NCBI RefSeq assembly: GCF_029211185.1
Contig: NZ_JARGDO010000006.1
Span: forward strand, 124,001 to 188,000
Origin: Tessaracoccus caeni
GTDB taxonomy: Bacteria; Actinomycetota; Actinomycetes; Propionibacteriales; Propionibacteriaceae
Reading direction: 5' to 3'
DNA length: 64,000 nucleotides
The notes under the pieces are model-generated. The model saw only the letters and a program-made list of their open reading frames with translations, was not told where the DNA came from and did not search any database. Below are positions 52,631 through 61,008 of this stretch, in pieces (the stretch's first letter is position 1; each line of letters opens with the position of its first letter). A program made the position numbers and the translations under genes.

Positions 52631-53770
52631 TCACTTGATCTTGGTCGACACCGAGTACCTGACCCAGGTGAGGTAGCCGGACTTCTTGCCCGTCACCTCG
52701 ACCTTGATCCTTTTGCCCTTGTCGGACTTCTTCACCACGTAGGTCGACTTCGTCGCGTTCTTGATCTTCTTGTCCGCGATGTACCACTGGTAGCTGAACT
52801 TGATGCCACCCGGGGTCCACGTGCCCGGCTTCGCGGTCAGCTTCTGGCCCACCTTCGACGTGCCGCTGCTCGACCTGCCGCTGATCGTCGGCTTGCCCGA
52901 CTTGAACCGCGCGTAGGCGACCTTCTCGGTCTTGGCCGACGTCTTGCTCGCCTTGTGTGCGCCCGTGGAGCCGGTCACCTTGACGCTGATCTGCTTGCCG
53001 CGGTCGGGACCCTTCAGCGTGTAGGTCATGTCCGTCGCGCCGCTGATCTCCTCACCGTCGCGCAGCCACTGGTAGCTCAGCGATAGGCCTTTCGGTGCCC
53101 ACTTTCCGGGCTTCGCGGTCAAGGTCTTGGTCACCTTCGGGGTGCCCTTGATCGTCGGCGTGTCCGGGGTCACGGCGAACGGGACGACGTCATCGATGAC
53201 TTTTCCGACTCCCGCCCCGAAGTCGGTGGTCCAGTAGGAACCGTAATTGGCGTTCTTGCGGTAGTAGACGCCGATGCCGATGTCCTCGAAGTTGGGATCC
53301 ATGATGATCCTGCAGTGCTCGGTGCTCGCCATCCACCCGGCGACGACCGCTTCGGCATTGACTTGGCCAGCCGCGATGTTCTCGCCGGCCATCCAATGGT
53401 CGTAGCCGGCCTGCTCGATCCGTTCATCGAACTCCCGGCCGTCGGCCGAGATGTGTGAGAAGTAGTTCTTCGTCGCCATGTCCTTGGAGTGCAGGTAGGC
53501 GGCGTTGCTGAGCGCACGGTTCAGATTGAGCGGCGGAGCGTCGTAATACGACCTGGTGCCGCACTTCTGCGGAAGTCCCCGGACGCGGTTGATTTCATCG
53601 AGAAGTTCATCGCGAACCTTCTCCTGGGTTTGTCGATAGTTAACCTTTGTCGTAGTGACGTTGGTCCAATTGGTAGCTTCTGCCAAGCCAGAAGTCGACC
53701 CAAGAATTGTTCCGACGATGATGAGTGCCGCGAGTGCACGCGGCCCTTTACGTGTTTTCGAACCAATCAT
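52631..53770 (-). CDS. Secreted CAP-domain protein with two C-terminal Ig-like repeats
   Basis: A 379-residue exported protein with a signal peptide (1 to about 33). A CAP/SCP domain (about 48-205) has LDEINRVRGL, LHSKDMATKNYFSHISADG, AGENIA and STEHCRIIMDPNFEDIGIGVY. Two repeats follow (about 212-290 and 300-379) of the type VGQKLTAKPGTWTPG...YQWYIADKKI...VVKKSDKGKRIKVEVTG. The same repeat type occurs in the alkaline phosphatase at 56745, suggesting a shared wall- or polymer-binding role. GAGGGG precedes ATG 53770. Confidence 0.9.
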   Translation of the reverse strand: MIGSKTRKGPRALAALIIVGTILGSTSGLAEATNWTNVTTTKVNYRQTQEKVRDELLDEINRVRGLPQKCGTRSYYDAPPLNLNRALSNAAYLHSKDMATKNYFSHISADGREFDERIEQAGYDHWMAGENIAAGQVNAEAVVAGWMASTEHCRIIMDPNFEDIGIGVYYRKNANYGSYWTTDFGAGVGKVIDDVVPFAVTPDTPTIKGTPKVTKTLTAKPGKWAPKGLSLSYQWLRDGEEISGATDMTYTLKGPDRGKQISVKVTGSTGAHKASKTSAKTEKVAYARFKSGKPTISGRSSSGTSKVGQKLTAKPGTWTPGGIKFSYQWYIADKKIKNATKSTYVVKKSDKGKRIKVEVTGKKSGYLTWVRYSVSTKIK

Positions 53771-53855
53771 GATGCTGCCCCTCGCATAGATGTTTCTTGT
53801 AGCCCCCAAAGCTGTGATCAAGAATAGTGAGAGAAGCGTCTTTATGTGAAATAGC

Positions 53856-53872
53856 CCACGAGGGGCGTGGGG
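53856..53872 (-). terminator. Hairpin after response regulator
   Basis: CCCACG (53856-53861) pairs with CGTGGG (53867-53872) around AGGGG. It lies 16 bases after the response regulator stop on the minus strand and is followed there by CTATTTC. Probably a short terminator that separates the CAP-protein gene. Confidence 0.5.
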
Positions 53873-53887
53873 TGCGGTTGGACGTGG

Positions 53888-54553
53888 TCAGCCGAGGCGG
53901 TAGCCGACGCCGCGCACGGTGCGCAGCCGGTCGGCACCGATCTTCTGGCGCACGTAGCGCACGTAGACGTCGACGACGTTGGAGTTGGGATCGAAGTCGT
54001 AGCCCCACACCCGGGAGAGCAGTTGTTCGCGCGAGAGCACGTGTCCTGGATGGCGCATGAAGGTCTCCAGGAGTGCGAACTCGCGGGCGGACAGCTCCAC
54101 CTCCGACCCGTCGACGGTGACCCGTCGGGTGATCGGGTCCAGCGTGATGCCGTTGTGGATGAGCTGAGGCGAGTTCTCGGCGGCCTGTGCGGCGACAGCT
54201 CGCAGTCGCAGCCGGATCCGGGCCAGCAGTTCCTCGAAACGGAAGGGTTTGGGCATGTAGTCGTCGGCTCCGCCTTCGAGCCCCAGCACGGTGTCGTCGA
54301 CGGAGGTGCGGGCGGTCAGGATGATCACGGGCGTGGTGCATCCCGAGCCGCGCAGACGCTCGAGCACCTGGAAGCCGTCGATGTCGGGCAACCCGATGTC
54401 GAGCACGATGATGTCGTAGCCGCCGGTCACGGCATGGTCGATGGCGTCCCGGCCGGTGCCGACCGCCGTGGGCTGCATGCCTGCCGCCCTCAGACCCTTG
54501 GCGACGAAGGAAGCGATGCCGGGTTCGTCCTCGACGACCAGTACCTGCGTCAT
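53888..54553 (-). CDS. OmpR-family response regulator
   Basis: A 221-residue regulator. The receiver domain has VEDE at the start, phosphoacceptor Asp in IIVLDIGLPDIDG, Thr in VIILTAR and Lys in YMPKPFRFEE. The winged helix contains LSAREFALLETFMRHPGHVLSREQLLSRVWGYDFDP and RTVRGVGYRLG. GAGGAAGG lies before the ATG at 54553. It is the last gene of a three-gene operon with an acidic exported protein and a kinase, separated from the kinase stop by one base. Confidence 0.92.
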   Translation of the reverse strand: MTQVLVVEDEPGIASFVAKGLRAAGMQPTAVGTGRDAIDHAVTGGYDIIVLDIGLPDIDGFQVLERLRGSGCTTPVIILTARTSVDDTVLGLEGGADDYMPKPFRFEELLARIRLRLRAVAAQAAENSPQLIHNGITLDPITRRVTVDGSEVELSAREFALLETFMRHPGHVLSREQLLSRVWGYDFDPNSNVVDVYVRYVRQKIGADRLRTVRGVGYRLG

Positions 54554-54554
54554 G

Positions 54555-56051
54555 TCACTGCCTTCCTCGCTGAGGATCTCTCCTCGGGATTCGGATGGTG
54601 AAGGTGGAGCCGAAGCCCGTGCTGGAGACCACAGAGACGTCGCCGCCGTGTCCCTTGGCAATAGCCTGCACGATCGTCAGCCCCAGGCCACTGCCGCCAC
54701 GCTGCTCGCCCACCTGGGCGAAGCGCTCGAAGATCCGTTGGCGATCCTCGACGGGTATGCCCCTGCCCCGGTCTGCGACGGAGAGGCACACCCAACGCTC
54801 CTCTTCATGGCTGGACAGCGTGATGGGCGTCCCTGGTTCCGAGAACTTCACGGCGTTGGCCGCCAGCTGCAACCACGCTTGGGTCAGTCGGTCCGGATCC
54901 GCGCGAACGATGCATTGGGCGTCGCCCTTGAGCCGCCACTCGCGCTCGCCCAGATGCCGCGCGTGTTCGAAGACCGTCTCGGTGAGGTCGCCCAGATCGA
55001 CCTCCCGGAAACGCAGCAGATCCGGGGTCTCCGAGCGTGCCAGGAGCACCAGATCCTCCGTGAGCCGGTGCATGCGGTCGAGCTCGGAGAGGGCGAGGCT
55101 TCTCGTGGCGACGACGTCGTCGGGATCGTGCGGATCCATCAGTTCGACGTGGCCGCTCACGATCGTGATCGGCGTGCGCAACTCGTGGCCCGCGTCGTCC
55201 AGCAGCTGGCGTTGCGACGCGAACACGCCGGTGACGTGGTCGACCATTTTGTTGAAGCTCTGCGAGAGCTGCGCCAGATCGTCGTTGCCCCGCACGGGGA
55301 GGCGACGTGAGAAGTCGGAGTTGGCGATCTCCGTCGACAGTCGGCGCATCTCGGCGACGGGGCGCAGCAGCTGGCCGAGCAACAGCCAGCCGATCACCGA
55401 GATCAGCGCCAGGGCGGCGGCCGAGATGGCCATGAAGGTCCAGAGCATGGCGGTGGCTGGAGCCCGCATCGCGTCGCGGTCGATGGCCACCACCAGGGCG
55501 CCGGCGGGGCCGTCGCCCACCATCACCGGGGAGATCAGCCAGCGGTACTCCGCCGAGGCGGTCTTCAGCGACGAGATGCGCACCCGGTCGGTGGGGGCGG
55601 CAGCGACGGCCGTCAGCAGTTCAGGGTCGGTCTCGGCGAGCTCGCGGCCCAGCGAGAAGCGAGTGGCGCCGTCGAGGACCGCCAGCGTCGTCTCGTGTTC
55701 GCCGGGCAGCTGGTAGCGGATCGCGGCGCGCAGCAGCTCCTCCGTGGAGTGATAGGTCTTGCCTGTCGCAGGGAGGGCCGCTGCCTCGACGAACGTGACG
55801 AATTCTGCATTGGCGTGCTCCAGCTGCTGGGAGATGGTGGCGTCGATCCGCTGCAGCTGCGAGACCCAGAGCGTCGCTCCCGCGGCGACGAGCGCGAGGG
55901 CCGTGAGCCCCACCACCAAGACCATCATCCGAGCCCGGACGCTCAGCCCTTTGATACGGCGCGGCGTGGATGGCGTGGCCGAGGTGGGCTTGCTCGAGGG
56001 CGAAGCGGGTTCGCTCGTTGCCGAGTGGATCCGCTCCGGCTCAGTCGTCAT
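54555..56051 (-). CDS. Sensor histidine kinase
   Basis: A 498-residue kinase with a Ser/Thr/Pro-rich cytoplasmic start, membrane helices at about 42-65 and 215-240, an extracytoplasmic domain between them, HAMP, H box LLDDAGHELRTPITIV, N box LAANAVKFSEPG and G boxes ADRGRGIPVED and GSGLGLTIVQAIAKGHGG. The start at 56051 overlaps the end of the acidic-protein gene by 11 bases, so both are translationally coupled. A longer frame upstream is only the antisense-like continuation of the repetitive acidic tail and is rejected. Confidence 0.9.
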   Translation of the reverse strand: MTTEPERIHSATSEPASPSSKPTSATPSTPRRIKGLSVRARMMVLVVGLTALALVAAGATLWVSQLQRIDATISQQLEHANAEFVTFVEAAALPATGKTYHSTEELLRAAIRYQLPGEHETTLAVLDGATRFSLGRELAETDPELLTAVAAAPTDRVRISSLKTASAEYRWLISPVMVGDGPAGALVVAIDRDAMRAPATAMLWTFMAISAAALALISVIGWLLLGQLLRPVAEMRRLSTEIANSDFSRRLPVRGNDDLAQLSQSFNKMVDHVTGVFASQRQLLDDAGHELRTPITIVSGHVELMDPHDPDDVVATRSLALSELDRMHRLTEDLVLLARSETPDLLRFREVDLGDLTETVFEHARHLGEREWRLKGDAQCIVRADPDRLTQAWLQLAANAVKFSEPGTPITLSSHEEERWVCLSVADRGRGIPVEDRQRIFERFAQVGEQRGGSGLGLTIVQAIAKGHGGDVSVVSSTGFGSTFTIRIPRRDPQRGRQ

Positions 56052-56460
56052 CTTCTTCGTCGTCATCCTCGTCTTCGTCGTCCTCGTCCTCGTCTTCGTC
56101 CTCATCATCGTCGTCCTCGTCGTCATCTTCATCGTCGTCGTCGAAATACTTGGGACGCACGACCGTCGACTTGGAGGGCTTCTTGGTGGGATTCGTCGTG
56201 GGGGCGGGCTCGGACGACGACGGATCGTCGGCCGGGGTGGATGGCGTCGACGACGGGGTCTCGCTGGGTCCGTCCGATGGAGAGGGACTATCCGACGGGC
56301 TGGCCGACGGCTCGGGAGAGGGGGAGGCCAGCACCATCATGGGGCCGAGATCGGCCTCGGCGGGCGGTGCGAGCAGTGACAGTGCGAAGGCGCCGAACGT
56401 TGCCACGGCGGCCAGAACCAGGGCCGTGAGCGCGGCGATCGTCATCCTTCGTGCCTTCAC
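56041..56460 (-). CDS. Small exported protein with Ser/Pro linker and poly-Asp/Glu tail
   Basis: About 139 residues. A membrane helix or signal segment (about 8-32) is followed by a Ser/Pro/Thr-rich stretch (about 45-95) and a terminal run of about 33 Asp and Glu residues encoded by GAC/GAT/GAG/GAA repeats. The acidic end could bind divalent cations at the cell surface and act as an accessory to the adjacent kinase, with which it overlaps. The start is uncertain: GTG 56460 or ATG 56445, neither with a strong ribosome-binding site. The low-complexity tract is a likely site of length variation. Confidence 0.7.
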   Translation of the reverse strand: MKARRMTIAALTALVLAAVATFGAFALSLLAPPAEADLGPMMVLASPSPEPSASPSDSPSPSDGPSETPSSTPSTPADDPSSSEPAPTTNPTKKPSKSTVVRPKYFDDDDEDDDEDDDDEDEDEDEDDEDEDDDEEDDD

Positions 56461-56481
56461 CCCACAAGTATGCAGCCGCTG

Positions 56482-56499
56482 GATGAGATGCAGATGAGA
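56482..56499. promoter_or_regulatory. GATGAGA direct repeat upstream of kinase operon
   Basis: GATGAGA at 56482-56488 and again at 56493-56499, an 11-base period, as is common for OmpR-family binding sites. It lies 22 bases upstream of the proposed GTG start of the acidic-protein/kinase/regulator operon, so self-regulation is plausible. Confidence 0.45.
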
Positions 56500-56676
56500 G
56501 CGGCGGAGCAGGGCGGGCAGGGGTCACGCGAACGCGGCAGTGAAACCGCTCGCGCGGTGCTCGAAGGCTGGTCGGACTTTTGTTAGATGGGTATGGTCAA
56601 ACATTCGATACGGCACAGATTAGTCCGTACATTGAGTGCTATTTATGCAGAGAGTGCCACCCTGTGTCTTGTGAGA

Positions 56677-56706
56677 TTGACTTTCACTATCTCGGCTGCC
56701 TAGGGT
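56677..56706 (+). promoter_or_regulatory. Candidate promoter of alkaline phosphatase gene
   Basis: TTGACT (56677-56682) and TAGGGT (56701-56706) are separated by 18 bases in an AT-rich region 38 bases before the alkaline phosphatase start. Confidence 0.4.
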
Positions 56707-56744
56707 TTGTCCGGACAACGCAGTCCAGAGAAAGGCATAAAGGT

Positions 56745-58685
56745 ATGTCAATTCATTCCCGTTATAAGCGCATGGGGGCTATCGCCACCGCTGCTGCCCT
56801 GACCTGCATGGGACTCGCAGCCGCACCTGCGGCCGCCGCGCCCAACGCGCCGAAGAACATCATCTTCATGATCGGCGACGGCATGGGATACAACTCCGTC
56901 GACCTGGCCAATCTTCTCCAGAAGGGCGAGACCCACTACCAGGTGGAGACCGGTCCAGATCGTAAGCCGCTGATCGCCGGCTCGAACGTCGCTCGCCCGA
57001 GCACCGGCTTCCAGAGCTGGGATCTCTATGGCATGTCCACCCACTGGCTCGAGGGCAACCCCTACGATCCGGCCAAGGCATGGAGCGATTTCGATTGGGT
57101 CAAGCACAACTACACTGACTCCGCGGCCGCCGGTACGGCGATGGCCACTGGCGTCAAGACCTACAACGCCGGCCTCGGGGTCGATGGCTCCGGCAAGGTG
57201 GTCGAGAACGTCTCAGAGCGGGCGAAGGCGCTCGGCAAGGCCGCCGGCGTCGTCTCGAGTGTTCCCGTGAACCACGCCACGCCGGCCGCTTTCTCGGTGC
57301 ACAACTCGTCGCGCAACAATCTGCACGAGATCCTCACGTCGCAGATCGCCAGCGACATGGATGTCATCATCGGCACAGGTCACCCGCTCTTCGACGACAA
57401 TGCTCAGGCTGCGGGCACTCCCAAGACCACCTATGTGCCGGTGGCGGACTATGAACGTCTGAGCAGCGGAGCCACACCGTGGAGCTTCGTCGAGAAGAAG
57501 GCCGACTTCGAGGCGCTCGAGTCGGGAGCCGCACCGGCCAAGCTGTTCGGCATCGCGCAGGTGTACTCCACTCTGCAGCAGGCCCGAACCGACGAAGCCC
57601 GTAACGACGTGCCCACCCTCGAGACGCTCACCAACGTCGCCCTGAACGTCCTCGAGGAGGACAAGGACGGCTTCATGCTGATGGTCGAGGGCGGCGCCAT
57701 CGACTGGACCGGGCACCAGAACCAGACCAAGCGCATGGCCGAGGAGACCGTCGAGTTCTTCGACGCCGTCGAGGCTGCCATCGACTGGGTGGAGACTAAC
57801 TCCAACTGGGACGAGACCCTGATGATCGTCTCCGCCGATCACGAGACCGGCTACCTGCAGGGCCCTGCAGCTCCGCCGTGGACCGCGATGACGTTGGGTG
57901 CCGAAGGCGAGTTGCCCGCGGTGTCCTGGCACTCCGACCAGCACACCAACCAGCTGGTGCCGTTCTTCGTCACCGGTGCTGGTTCCAAGGATCTGGGCGC
58001 GCTGGCCACCGGCTTCGACCAGGTGCGCGGCAGGTACCTCGACAACACCACCTTCGCTCAGTGGGTGCTGAACACCGCTTGGTCCGACGGGGAGGATCCG
58101 GATCCGGAGCCTGAGGTCAAGAAGTTCAGCAAGACGTCCGCTCCGACGATCTCCGGAACGGCGACGGTTGGCAAGACCCTCAAGGCGGCCGTGAAGTCCT
58201 GGAAGCCGGGAGCCGCGTACTCCTTCAAGTGGCTGCGCAACGGCAAGACGATCTCCGGCGCCACCGGCACCACCTACAAGCTGACCACCGCTGATGTCGG
58301 TAAGAAGATCAGCGTGAAGGTGACCGGTAGCAAGGCTGGTTACAAGTCGGTGTCGAAGACGTCGAAGTCGGTGAAGGTGTCGAAGGCAGTGGCGTCGGTG
58401 AAGGTGTCGGTGCCGTCTTCGGTTAAGAAGGGCAAGCAGGCGACGATCAAGGTGTCGGTGTCTGCGGCGACGAGCAAGCCCACCGGCAAGGTGACGGTGA
58501 AGGTGAACGGGAAGACGGTCACCAAGTCGGTGAAGGCGTCGGCCAACGGAAAGGTCTCGGTGAAGCTACCGAAGATCAACAAGAAGGGGTCGTATAAGGT
58601 GAAGGTCTCCTTCAAGCCGTCGGGTGACACGGCGAAGTCGACCTCGTCGTCGAAGTCGGTGAGCAAGACGCTGAAGGTGAAGTAG
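56745..58685 (+). CDS. Secreted alkaline phosphatase with C-terminal Ig-like repeats
   Basis: A 646-residue exported enzyme with a signal peptide (1 to about 31, ending AAAAAP). The phosphatase domain (about 35-445) has FMIGDGMGYNSVDLA, nucleophile Ser126 in YTDSAAAGTAMATG, and metal ligands in MVEGGAIDWTGHQN, SADHETGY and WHSDQHTNQ. A repeat like those of the CAP protein follows (about 465-550: VGKTLKAAVKSWKPG, YSFKWLRNGKTISGAT, ISVKVTGSKAG), then a Lys-rich Ig-like domain (about 550-646). The cell-surface anchoring is probably through these basic repeats. The gene converges with an ABC transporter gene across repeat R6. Confidence 0.92.
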   Translation: MSIHSRYKRMGAIATAAALTCMGLAAAPAAAAPNAPKNIIFMIGDGMGYNSVDLANLLQKGETHYQVETGPDRKPLIAGSNVARPSTGFQSWDLYGMSTHWLEGNPYDPAKAWSDFDWVKHNYTDSAAAGTAMATGVKTYNAGLGVDGSGKVVENVSERAKALGKAAGVVSSVPVNHATPAAFSVHNSSRNNLHEILTSQIASDMDVIIGTGHPLFDDNAQAAGTPKTTYVPVADYERLSSGATPWSFVEKKADFEALESGAAPAKLFGIAQVYSTLQQARTDEARNDVPTLETLTNVALNVLEEDKDGFMLMVEGGAIDWTGHQNQTKRMAEETVEFFDAVEAAIDWVETNSNWDETLMIVSADHETGYLQGPAAPPWTAMTLGAEGELPAVSWHSDQHTNQLVPFFVTGAGSKDLGALATGFDQVRGRYLDNTTFAQWVLNTAWSDGEDPDPEPEVKKFSKTSAPTISGTATVGKTLKAAVKSWKPGAAYSFKWLRNGKTISGATGTTYKLTTADVGKKISVKVTGSKAGYKSVSKTSKSVKVSKAVASVKVSVPSSVKKGKQATIKVSVSAATSKPTGKVTVKVNGKTVTKSVKASANGKVSVKLPKINKKGSYKVKVSFKPSGDTAKSTSSSKSVSKTLKVK

Positions 58686-58694
58686 TCCCTATCT

Positions 58695-58966
58695 ACGCTC
58701 TCCTCGAGGCTCGGCCGCGAGCGGCCTCGCACCTCGAAGAGCGTGACCATCCCCACGCTCTTTGAGGTGCGAGGAACGAGCCTCGACAATTGGAGCGAGC
58801 GCGAAGCACTGATGACGCTCTTTGAGGTGCGGAGCGCAGCGGAGCCTCGAAAAGAGCCGGCTGACAGCCGAACGGCAGTCTCTGCCCAAAGGTTGCGCTG
58901 GCTCTTTTCGAGGCTTCGGCTTTGGGGCTCGTTCCTCGCCCGACGCCTCCGCACCTCAAAGAGCGT
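58695..58966. repeat. Dispersed palindromic repeat, composite copy R6
   Basis: Three joined units. The first is ACGCTCTCCTCGAGGCTCGG to CGCACCTCGAAGAGCGT (58695-58743). The second begins ACGCTCTTTGAGGTGCGAGG at 58755 and has the CAATTGGAGCGAGCGCGAAG linker. The third begins ACGCTCTTTGAGGTGCGGAG (58815), continues AGCCTCGAAAAGAGCC, a central CGGCTGACAGCCG and GGCTCTTTTCGAGGCT, and ends CGCACCTCAAAGAGCGT. It fills the gap between the convergent alkaline phosphatase and ABC transporter genes. Confidence 0.92.
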
Positions 58967-58984
58967 GAGCGACCCCTCGTCGTT

Positions 58985-60928
58985 TCAGTTCATGATGTCG
59001 TAGCGGCGCAGCTTCGCCTTGTCGGCTTTGCGTCCGGAGCCCTGGAGCGCCAACAACTCGGCGTAGATGCCTCCGGTGGTGGCGAGTTCCGCGGGGCTGC
59101 CCACCTCGTCGATCCGTCCGTCGCGGAGGGTGACGACCCGGTCGACGGTGGAGATCGTCGACAGCCGATGCGCGATGATCAGCGTCGTGCGTCCCTCCAT
59201 CAGTTCCTCCAGGCCGGCTTGCACCGCGCGCTCCGACTTGGTGTCGAGCGAACTGGTGGCCTCGTCGAGGATCAGGATGGGGGCGTCCTTGAGCAGGGCA
59301 CGCGCGACGGAGAGCCGCTGCTTCTGGCCGCCCGAGAGCTTGATTCCGCGCTCGCCGATCTGGGTGTCGAAGCTGTCAGGCAGCTTCTTGATGAACGACT
59401 CCGCGTTGGCGCGACAGGCCGCCTCCCACAGCTGCTCCTCGGTGGCGGTGCCGCCGTAGGTCATGTTCTCCCGGATGGTGCCGGAGAACAGGCTGGCGTC
59501 CTGGAACACGACGCCGATCTCGCGACGCAGCGCGTCGGTGGGCACGTTGTTCACCGACTGTCCATACACCTTCACCTCGCCGGAGGACACGGGGTACAGC
59601 TTCATGATCAGGTTGACCAGGGTGGTCTTCCCGCCGCCCGACTCCCCGACGAACGCGATCCGCTCGCCGCGGTTGATGGTCAGGTCGAGGTCGCGCAGCA
59701 CGGTCACGCCTTCGTCGTAGCCGAAGCTGACGTCCCGGAACTCGACCACCGGGGTGGGGGCAACAGATGTTTGGTCGGGGTCGGGCTGGCTCTTTTCGAG
59801 GCTCGTTCCTCGCACCTCAAAGAGCGTTGATGGTGCTTCGCGCTGGTCTTGATTGTCGAGGCTCGGCCGCGGGCGGCCTCGCACCTCAAAGAGCGTTGTC
59901 GAGGTGTCGGGCAGGGCCTTCTCAGAGATCTCAGACCCGGCGAGGAGTGGATTGTGCGCCTCGTCCGACTCGTCCATCGCCTTGAAGTACTCCTGCGAGC
60001 CCACCACCGCGCGCTGGGTCATGTCCACCCAGTACGACATGGACGTGACGGGCTGGCGGGCCATGTTGACCAACTGGATCAGCAGCACCATCACGCCCAC
60101 CGAGTACTCTCCGCGGGCGGTCTGGACGAAGATGATCGCGTAGACGGCGAAGAACACCAGGTCGAGCACGACGCGGCGGCCGAAGTCCATCCGGTGCCAG
60201 AACCGCGACTGCTCCCTGGTGAGACCCACGGCATCGTCGTAGTGCTGGGAGAAGGCGGTGAGTTCGTGGCGCTCGGTGACGAACGACTTCACGACGCGCA
60301 TCTGGCCCACCACCTCGGCGAACCGGCCGCCGGCCACGTCGTAGTGCTCGTTCTTCTGGTGCTCCCACACCTGCCACTTCTTCGACGTCAGTGCGGTCAG
60401 CCAGACGAAGGCCGGGTAGATCACGATCAGCAGAAGGGACAGCCACGGCGAGTAGAACGCGGTGATGCCGAGCACCGCCACCAGGGTGATGATCGTCGGG
60501 AAGAAGCCGTTGGAGAAGCCCTGGAGGAAGTCGGTGATCGACGTGATCGAGCGGTTCAGCCGGGAGATGACGGTGCCGGTGAGCTCGGAGTCGAAGTAGC
60601 GTTGCGGCAGCCGCAGCAGCTTGTGGAAGTAGTTCTTGGACAAGATGGCGCGCAGCCGCGTCGACATCTGATCGCCCAGGAATCCCGAGAAGTTGGTGAG
60701 ACCCGAGTTGGCCAGCGAGATCACGAGGAGCAGCACGGCCAGCCACATCAGGTCGGAGACCTGCCCCGGGCCGCCCTGCACCATCGACACCACCGTGTCG
60801 GTGGCCCGGGCGATGACGAACGGGGTGAGCAGCGCGGTGGCCGAGGTCAGCACCGCCCCGACGATGATGCCGATGTACAGCGGCCACAGCTCTCTGGCCG
60901 TCCCCATGATTCTGATGATGCTTCGCAT
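58985..60928 (-). CDS. ABC transporter (membrane-ATPase fusion) with repeat-encoded linker insert
   Basis: A 647-residue half transporter, longer than the usual about 600. Six membrane helices (about 15-320) are followed by a canonical nucleotide-binding domain (about 390-630): Walker A GESGGGKTT near 425, LSGGQKQRLSVARAL near 528 and Walker B ILILDEATSSLD, so it can work as a homodimer. Between them, residues 345-380 are encoded by repeat copy R7 in frame, reading TLFEVRGRPRPSLDNQ and then TLFEVRGTSLEKSQ. GGAGGAAG precedes the ATG at 60928. Substrate is unknown. Confidence 0.92.
   Translation of the reverse strand: MRSIIRIMGTARELWPLYIGIIVGAVLTSATALLTPFVIARATDTVVSMVQGGPGQVSDLMWLAVLLLVISLANSGLTNFSGFLGDQMSTRLRAILSKNYFHKLLRLPQRYFDSELTGTVISRLNRSITSITDFLQGFSNGFFPTIITLVAVLGITAFYSPWLSLLLIVIYPAFVWLTALTSKKWQVWEHQKNEHYDVAGGRFAEVVGQMRVVKSFVTERHELTAFSQHYDDAVGLTREQSRFWHRMDFGRRVVLDLVFFAVYAIIFVQTARGEYSVGVMVLLIQLVNMARQPVTSMSYWVDMTQRAVVGSQEYFKAMDESDEAHNPLLAGSEISEKALPDTSTTLFEVRGRPRPSLDNQDQREAPSTLFEVRGTSLEKSQPDPDQTSVAPTPVVEFRDVSFGYDEGVTVLRDLDLTINRGERIAFVGESGGGKTTLVNLIMKLYPVSSGEVKVYGQSVNNVPTDALRREIGVVFQDASLFSGTIRENMTYGGTATEEQLWEAACRANAESFIKKLPDSFDTQIGERGIKLSGGQKQRLSVARALLKDAPILILDEATSSLDTKSERAVQAGLEELMEGRTTLIIAHRLSTISTVDRVVTLRDGRIDEVGSPAELATTGGIYAELLALQGSGRKADKAKLRRYDIMN
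59789..59896. repeat. Dispersed palindromic repeat, copy R7, inside an ABC transporter gene
   Basis: A 108-base copy from GCTCTTTTCGAGGCTCG to CGCACCTCAAAGAGCGT, with an internal CGCACCTCAAAGAGCGT (59811-59827) and the CTTGATTGTCGAGGCTCGG linker. Its length is exactly 36 codons, and it keeps the reading frame of the transporter. Confidence 0.92.
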
Positions 60929-61008
60929 GCTTCCTCCAGCGCGCGAGGCTACACCCGTTGTCCAAGACCGCCTGCATCGGCTCGATCGGGAAGGTGGCGA
61001 GAATAAAA

